Origin: Hydractinia symbiolongicarpus
Taxonomy: Eukaryota; Cnidaria; Hydrozoa; Anthoathecata; Hydractiniidae
Assembly (NCBI RefSeq): GCF_029227915.1
Contig: NC_079876.1
Span: 29,733,828 to 29,797,827 of the forward strand
Reading direction: 5' to 3'
Length of the DNA: 64,000 nt
The translations under genes and the position numbers were made by a program. This document shows, piece after piece, positions 60,084-64,000 of the stretch. The number at the start of each line of letters is the position of its first letter. The stretch's first letter is position 1. Under the pieces are notes generated by a model. It was not told where the DNA came from. It did no database searches and saw only the letters and a program-made list of their open reading frames with translations.

Positions 60084-60454
60084 TGAAATTTCAGGTTAAT
60101 AAGGTTACTTAAAGTTGGAAAAAGTACTGGCAATGAACCTTAGTATTCTAAATCGCGCAAGAGCATTAACATCTCTCGATTCTCTTACTTCTTTAATAAT
60201 TTGCCGTTTTGATAATTCAAAAAATTGACTGGAACTGCAAAAAAGTATCGTAATATTTCGGATTTTGTGTTTGACATTTGGTGACATGGAATGAATAATT
60301 GCGCATCGTGAAATAACGGCTGCTAGAATAATTGTAGCTATTCTATTTCTCCAAGTTTGATACTTCGCCACAACGTTTCATGGTAACACATTTCAATGTT
60401 TAAAGTTCTTCAAGCATCCTTCAATCATCTTATCACACAGGTTAACCTAGCTAT

Positions 60455-60537
60455 TACGAGATGTGGGGTTCGAACCCACGCGGACAATTGACCAATGGAA
60501 CTTAAGTCTATCGCCTTAACCACTCGGCCACCCTGGT
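60455..60537 (-). pseudogene. Degenerate tRNA-Leu(UAA)
   Basis: Acceptor 3' strand altered; A27-U43 is compensated but another anticodon-stem pair is lost. Confidence 0.68.
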
Positions 60538-60907
60538 TGAAATTTCAGGTTAATAAGGTTACTTGAATTTGGAAAAAGTACGGGAAATGATCCTTAGTAT
60601 TCTAAATCGCCCAACAGCATTACTATTTGACGACCTTCATATTTTTTAATAAATTGCCACTTTGATAACTCAACAAAATGAATGGAGCTGCAAAAAGGGA
60701 TGGTAATATTTAGGATTTTGAGTTTGAAATTTTGAGATAATTAAGGCATAATTGCGCATCGTGCAATAACGGCTTGTAGAATTATTGTTGCTATTCCATT
60801 TCGCCATGTGCGATACGTCACCACAACGTATCATGATAACACATTTCCACGGTTAAAACTCTATAAGCATGCCTCAATCTTCTTATCACACAGATTGACC
60901 TAGCTAA

Positions 60908-60990
60908 TACCAGAGGTGAGGTTCGAACCCACGCGGACAATCGTACATTGGAACTTAAGTCCAACGCCTTAACCACTCGGCCACCCTGTG
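60908..60990 (-). pseudogene. tRNA-Leu(UAA), acceptor end broken
   Basis: The acceptor 5' strand begins CACAGGG, as in 40296. D and anticodon arms are good; one T-stem change. Confidence 0.7.
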
Positions 60991-61360
60991 TGAAAATTCA
61001 GGTTAATAAGGTTACTTCAACTTAGAAAAAGTACTGGAAATGCACTTTAGTATCCTAAGATGTGCAAGAGCATTAACATCTGCCGACGTCCTTATTTCCT
61101 TAAAAAATTTCAGTTTTGATAATTCATTAAATTGACTGAAACTGCGAAGAGGATGGTAATCCTTGAGATTTTGAACTTGATATTTGGTGACATGGAAAGA
61201 ATAATTGCGCATCGTGAAACAACGGCTGGTATAACTATTGCAGCTATTCTATTTCTCTTGGTTCGATACTTCGCCACAACGTGTCATGGCAAACACATTT
61301 CCACGTCTAAATTCTCCAAGCATCCTTCAATCATCTTATCACCCAGATTAACCTAGCTAA

Positions 61361-61443
61361 TACCAGAGGTGGGGTTCGAACCCACGCGGACAATTGTCCA
61401 TTGGAACTTAAGTCCAACGCCTTAACCACTCGGCCACCCTGGT
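61361..61443 (-). tRNA. tRNA-Leu(UAA), fully paired
   Basis: Same 83-bp sequence as 53994 and 61815, with all stems paired and A73. The nearest T5 run on the minus strand is over 100 bases downstream. Confidence 0.93.
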
Positions 61444-61598
61444 TGAAATTTTAGGTTAATAAGGTTACTTGAACTTAGAAAAAGTACTGGCAATGAACCT
61501 TAATATTCTAAATCGTGTAAGAGCATTGCCATCTGTCGACCTTCTTATCTCTTTAATGATTTTCCGCTTTGATAATTCAACAAATTGATTGGAACTGC

Positions 61599-61603
61599 AA
61601 AAA
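61599..61603 (-). terminator. Candidate distal Pol III terminator in spacer (T5)
   Basis: The spacer motif CTGCAAAAAGGG gives TTTTT on the minus strand 212 bases past the 3' end of the tRNA at 61815. The motif recurs in most monomers. For copies without a proximal T run it is the first clear T5, implying a primary transcript of about 300 nt if the gene is transcribed. Confidence 0.4.
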
Positions 61604-61825
61604 GGGATGGTAATAATTGGGACTTTGAATTTGAAATTTTGAGATATGGAATGAATAATTGCGCATCGTGAAATAACGGCTGGTAGAATTATTGTAACTA
61701 TTCTCTTTCTCCAAGTTCGATACTTTGCCGAAACGTGTCATGACAAACCCATTTCCACGTTTAAATTCTCCAAGCATCCTTCAATCATCTTATCACCCAG
61801 ATTAACCAAGCTAATACCAGAGGTG

Positions 61826-61836
61826 GGGTTCGAACC
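61826..61836 (-). promoter_or_regulatory. Pol III B box of tRNA at 61815
   Basis: GGTTCGAACCC fits the GGTTCGANNCC consensus. The equivalent position is intact in class A, class B, UUA and UCA copies, and altered in class C and R. Confidence 0.85.
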
Positions 61837-61879
61837 CACGCGGACAATTGTCCATTGGAACTTAAGTCCAACGCCTTAA

Positions 61880-61890
61880 CCACTCGGCCA
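61880..61890 (-). promoter_or_regulatory. Pol III A box of tRNA at 61815
   Basis: TGGCCGAGTGG at tRNA positions 8-18 matches the eukaryotic A-box consensus. Confidence 0.85.
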
Positions 61891-62291
61891 CCCTGGTTGA
61901 AATTTCAGGTTAGTAAGGTTACTTGAACTTGGAAAAAGTACTGGCATTGAACCATAATATTCTAAATCCTGTAAGAGCATTTCCATCTGTCGACATTCTT
62001 ATTTCTTTAATAATTTGCCGCTTTGATAATTCCTTGAATTGACTGGAACTGCAAAAAGGGATGGTAATCTTTGATATTTTGAACTTGAAATTGGTGATAT
62101 GGAAGGAATAATTGCGCATCGTAAAATAACGGCTGGTAGAAATATTGCGGCTATGCTATTTCGTTATGTTCGATATTTCACCACAACAAGTCATGGTAAC
62201 ACATTTCCACGTTTAAAATTCTCCAAGCATTCTTCAATCATCTTATCAATAACGTTCACCTAGCTAATAGGCTTATTTAGCAAGAAGACGC

Positions 62292-62314
62292 CAACGCTGT
62301 TTGAAACGCCGTTG
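62292..62314. repeat. Imperfect palindrome near transposon left end
   Basis: Arms CAACG/CGTTG with inner GTTT/AAAC, about 22 bp inside the element. A plausible subterminal binding site for the transposase or its partner; inferred from position only. Confidence 0.4.
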
Positions 62315-62388
62315 TGATAAGATGCCGTTCCCTCCAAATGTTTAGCGAAAGTTTGATTTAGCAATTGCGCGGAAAAAAGTAAACAAAT

Positions 62389-63468
62389 ATGGCAGCTGTT
62401 CAAGGGCTTCGAGAGGTTCGTGAAGCTATTCTTCTTGCGTATGCTTTTGATGCGATCGACGACGAGGAATATTTCTTGTTAACAGAGTTAAATATGTCAA
62501 GAGAACTTTATCCTTACTGGAATTTTCCTACATTTGACATGAACTTATGGGATGATCAACGCTGTCTAACTGAACTGAGATTTCGCCAAACAGATTTGAG
62601 TGATTTGAAAAATGCCCTCCAATTACCAGATAAAATTGTGACTAGTCAAAGAACAGTTTGCTCAGGAATGGAGGGGTTATGCATCTTTCTCAAGCGCTTA
62701 GCATTCCCTTGCCGATATACAGATATGGTTGCTAGTTTTGGACGTAATCCTACCGAGTTATGCTTGATTTACAACACTGTATTAGACTTTGTTTATGAAA
62801 ATCACAATCACAGATTAAACTCATGGAACCAAGCTTTCTTACAACCGGCCAAACTGCAACAATATTCAGACACGATATATCAGAAAGGTGCACCGCTGCT
62901 GAATTGTTTCGGTTTTGTTGATGGAACTGTCATAAGAATAGCCAGGCCCAAACAAAACCAAAGAGTGTGTTACAATGGTCATAAACGTGTGCACGCTCTG
63001 AAGTTTCAGAGTATTGCTTTGCCAAATGGACTTATTGCTAACTTCAAAGGGCCATTTGAAGGAAGACGACACGACAGCACCATGCTGCATCAATCAGGGA
63101 CATTAGCAGAACTACAAGCCCATGCATGGTATAACGGTCAAGCACTTTGCATTTATGGGGACCCTGCTTATCCTCTGTCTGTGCATATACAAACACCACA
63201 TCGAGCACCAAACATTACACCCGCTCAAAAAAATTACAACAAAGCCATGAGTGCAGTACGAGTGTCGGTAGAATGGTTGTTTGGCGATGTAAAAAATTTC
63301 TTTAAATTCGTGGATTACAAGAAGGATATGACACTTGGCCGAAGTCCAGTTGGCAAGACAGTGCTGGTTTGTGGTATATTGCATAATGCACGTACATGTT
63401 TGTATGGAAACATGACCTCCAGTTATTTCGAAGAGGAGCCACCGACTCTACAAGAATATTTTCAATGA
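62389..63468 (+). CDS. PIF/Harbinger DDE transposase (HARBI1-like), 359 aa
   Basis: Nuclease that would cut and insert the element. The C-terminal half is a DDE_Tnp_4-type domain: first Asp at D178 in GFVDGT, a conserved GRRHDS block at 225-230, second Asp at D258 in YGDPAYP, and Glu at E295 in VEWLFGD. The 36 residues between D258 and E295 match the DD(35-37)E spacing of the family. The YNGHKRVHALKFQ block (195-207) is also typical. Residues ~90-140 are helical and probably form the helix-turn-helix DNA-binding region. The start was chosen because AAATATGG gives a fair context, the reading frame begins with the family-like GLREVREAILLAY, and no earlier in-frame extension is needed. Single exon, no stops or frameshifts, normal length, all catalytic residues kept: the copy looks young and possibly active. 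Similar proteins are common in coral and anemone genomes (from memory, not searched). Confidence 0.92.
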   Translation: MAAVQGLREVREAILLAYAFDAIDDEEYFLLTELNMSRELYPYWNFPTFDMNLWDDQRCLTELRFRQTDLSDLKNALQLPDKIVTSQRTVCSGMEGLCIFLKRLAFPCRYTDMVASFGRNPTELCLIYNTVLDFVYENHNHRLNSWNQAFLQPAKLQQYSDTIYQKGAPLLNCFGFVDGTVIRIARPKQNQRVCYNGHKRVHALKFQSIALPNGLIANFKGPFEGRRHDSTMLHQSGTLAELQAHAWYNGQALCIYGDPAYPLSVHIQTPHRAPNITPAQKNYNKAMSAVRVSVEWLFGDVKNFFKFVDYKKDMTLGRSPVGKTVLVCGILHNARTCLYGNMTSSYFEEEPPTLQEYFQ

Positions 63469-63800
63469 ATATACACAAGACTATGAACAAAATATATAAA
63501 TATATTTAGCAAAAAATATCAGTTTCTAATATATACAGTATGTAGGTGTCTTTATAAAAACACAATAAATATATTTTAAAAAATATCAAAATTCTGAGAA
63601 CAAAACTTATTTCTCTTTGAAATGTGATTCCTCACACTGTTTTTTTTTAAACCATACTTTCAAGTCTCATAAGACAAAAGGTTTTTTGTATAATAACATA
63701 TACAATCTTGTAGAAAAAGTAGCTTTTGATGATTTGACTATCACAACAAAAAATAACAACAAAACATTTCAACGTTTAAAGTTCCAAGTGTGGCAAAAGT
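63469..63800. other. AT-rich gap between convergent transposon genes
   Basis: Very AT-rich, with no convincing gene. A 73-codon open frame at 63617-63838 on the plus strand has no recognisable features. An AATAAA polyadenylation signal for the transposase lies at 63564. Confidence 0.6.
63564..63569 (+). promoter_or_regulatory. Polyadenylation signal of the transposase gene
   Basis: AATAAA about 96 bases after the transposase stop codon, in AT-rich DNA. Confidence 0.5.
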
Positions 63801-64000
63801 TCAATTTTTATCATTATTTTTATTTTGAGAAAACATAGTCATGAACATTTGGAATTGTTGTTGTTGTTGGTTTATGAGTTGTAAAATATTTCTCTGTTGA
63901 TCTGCATGTTGTACTGCTTGTTGTTGGATGCTCGACTGAAAAGCTGTGAGCATATTTGTTGTCTGATCCATTTGGGATTTTTGTAGGTTAATTTTTTCAC
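63801..64000 (-). CDS. C-terminal part of a Gln-rich transposon protein (partial)
   Basis: An open frame enters from beyond the right edge and gives 65 residues before a TGA at 63801-63803. It is rich in Gln, with INQQQQQFQMFMTMF near the end, and amphipathic, probably a coiled coil. Harbinger elements usually encode a second Myb/SANT-like DNA-binding protein that brings the transposase to the nucleus and to the element ends; a Gln-rich tail of this kind, convergent with the transposase, fits that protein. The Myb/SANT domain itself would lie outside the window, so the identity is an inference. The other two frames on this strand also stay open for part of the stretch, but their composition is less protein-like. 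Confidence 0.6.
   Translation of the reverse strand, partial: EKINLQKSQMDQTTNMLTAFQSSIQQQAVQHADQQRNILQLINQQQQQFQMFMTMFSQNKNNDKN

Larger units (their letters stand above)
61815..61897 (-). tRNA. tRNA-Leu(UAA), fully paired
   Basis: Third perfect copy, 454 bp to the right of 61361 and the last tRNA before the transposon. Confidence 0.93.
53994..62268. repeat. 4.67-kb higher-order repeat, second copy and third remnant
   Basis: tRNAs at 53994, 54447, 54880 and 55333 recur at 58672, 59115, 59548 and 60001 (offset 4,668-4,678 bp). The monomer following 61815 is a third copy of the 53994 monomer and is cut by the transposon. Confidence 0.85.
1..62269 (-). repeat. Tandem array of tRNA-Leu(UAA) monomers (~453 bp each)
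   Basis: About 137 monomers lie head to tail. Each is an 83-bp tRNA-Leu on the minus strand followed, on that strand, by ~370 bp of spacer. Spacer landmarks on the plus strand, left to right from one tRNA to the next: TTTCAGGTTAATAAGGTTAC, AAAAAGTACTGGCAATGAAC, a TCAATAATTTGCC block, CTGCAAAAAGGGATGG, TTTGGGATTTTGAG, GGAATAATTGCGCAT, AACGGCTGGTA, TTCGATACTTCGCC, CACATTTCCACG, CTCCAAGCATCC, TTATCACACAGGTTAACC, AGCTAA. I see no protein gene, second tRNA or other RNA gene in any spacer. The tRNA body matches animal tRNA-Leu(UAA): seven-pair acceptor with A73, A box TGGCCGAGTGG, loop CTTAAGT, four-pair variable arm, B box GGTTCGAACCC, no encoded CCA. Higher-order repeats, unequal-exchange junctions and truncated copies run throughout. 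The left edge is cut by the window; the right edge is a transposon insertion. Confidence 0.95.
62270..64000 (+). mobile_element. PIF/Harbinger-type DNA transposon (right end outside window)
   Basis: The repeat monomer stops exactly one base before the next tRNA and is replaced by unrelated DNA starting GGCTTATTTAGC. The flanking TA or TAA at 62265-62269 fits the TA/TWA target preference of the ISL2EU and Harbinger groups. Inside are a PIF-type transposase (62389-63468) and, convergent, the 3' end of a second protein (63801-64000). That two-gene layout is typical of Harbinger elements. The terminal inverted repeat and target-site duplication cannot be confirmed without the right end. Confidence 0.85.

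Noticed and set aside
163-62119. Dozens of 60-112-codon open frames in the array, some with similar proteins repeated many times
   Set aside because: They run through the tRNA body and spacer on both strands, and vary by frameshifts and stops between monomers. Their similarity simply reflects the tandem repeat. No initiation context, domain or signal supports translation.
1-62269. Array of tRNA-derived SINEs
   Set aside because: The tRNA-head plus body layout is SINE-like, but copies are joined in register with no poly-A or AT tail and no target-site duplications, so tandem amplification explains them better. SINE ancestry of the monomer remains possible.
1-62269. CRISPR array
   Set aside because: Period ~453 bp, spacers are themselves repetitive, eukaryotic context.
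1-62269. Centromeric satellite
   Set aside because: The higher-order structure is reminiscent of one, but nothing in the sequence identifies a centromere. CENP-A mapping would be needed.
62866-63490. Minus-strand open frames inside the transposase
   Set aside because: Shadows of the transposase coding frame; no recognisable features.
63617-63838. 73-codon open frame on the plus strand after the transposase
   Set aside because: Phe/Lys/Asn-rich translation of AT-rich DNA, overlapping the better-supported minus-strand frame.

Overview
The window is eukaryotic nuclear DNA, AT-rich, almost certainly from an invertebrate animal. A cnidarian is my best guess, inferred only from the style of the transposase at the right end. 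Evidence for a eukaryote: tRNA genes without an encoded CCA end, internal Pol III A and B boxes, a PIF/Harbinger DNA transposon, and no bacterial operon signals.

Layout. Positions 1 to about 62,269 are one uninterrupted head-to-tail array of a ~453-bp monomer. Each monomer is an 83-bp tRNA-Leu gene on the minus strand plus a ~370-bp spacer. I located 133 tRNA copies: about 119 full-length (82-89 bp) and 14 truncated. All point the same way. The prevailing anticodon is UAA (Leu, codon UUA), with the long variable arm of tRNA-Leu and, in most copies, discriminator A73. Only three copies (53994, 61361, 61815) pair perfectly in every stem. The rest carry one to many mismatches, so the array mixes plausible genes and pseudogenes.

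Copy classes used in the feature list. Class A: acceptor and D stems intact, one mismatch in the anticodon stem and one in the T stem. Class B: mismatches at C2-U71, in the D stem and at 31-39, but a T5 terminator about 15-20 bases past the 3' end. Class C: perfect anticodon stem but altered B box and acceptor 3' strand. P, Q, R and S: the four members of the 30-38 kb higher-order repeat.

Regions. 0-3.3 kb: mixed monomers with a 1,665-bp-offset duplication. 3.3-24 kb: alternating A and B classes in a ~1,072-bp dimer, with tRNA-free partial monomers and paired 32-bp repeats. 24-30 kb: mixed monomers, including copies with a UUA (ochre-reading) anticodon. 30-38 kb: a 1,814-bp tetramer repeated four times, whose S member carries a UCA (opal-reading) anticodon. 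38-43 kb: diverged monomers, several with G73. 43-62 kb: 3.9-4.7 kb higher-order repeats and the three perfect copies. At about 62,270 the array is interrupted one base before the next tRNA by a PIF/Harbinger transposon. It carries an intact 359-residue DDE transposase (62389-63468) and, converging on it, the 3' end of a Gln-rich second protein (63801-64000) that runs off the window.

There are no other protein genes. The many short open frames in the array are translations of the repeat itself.
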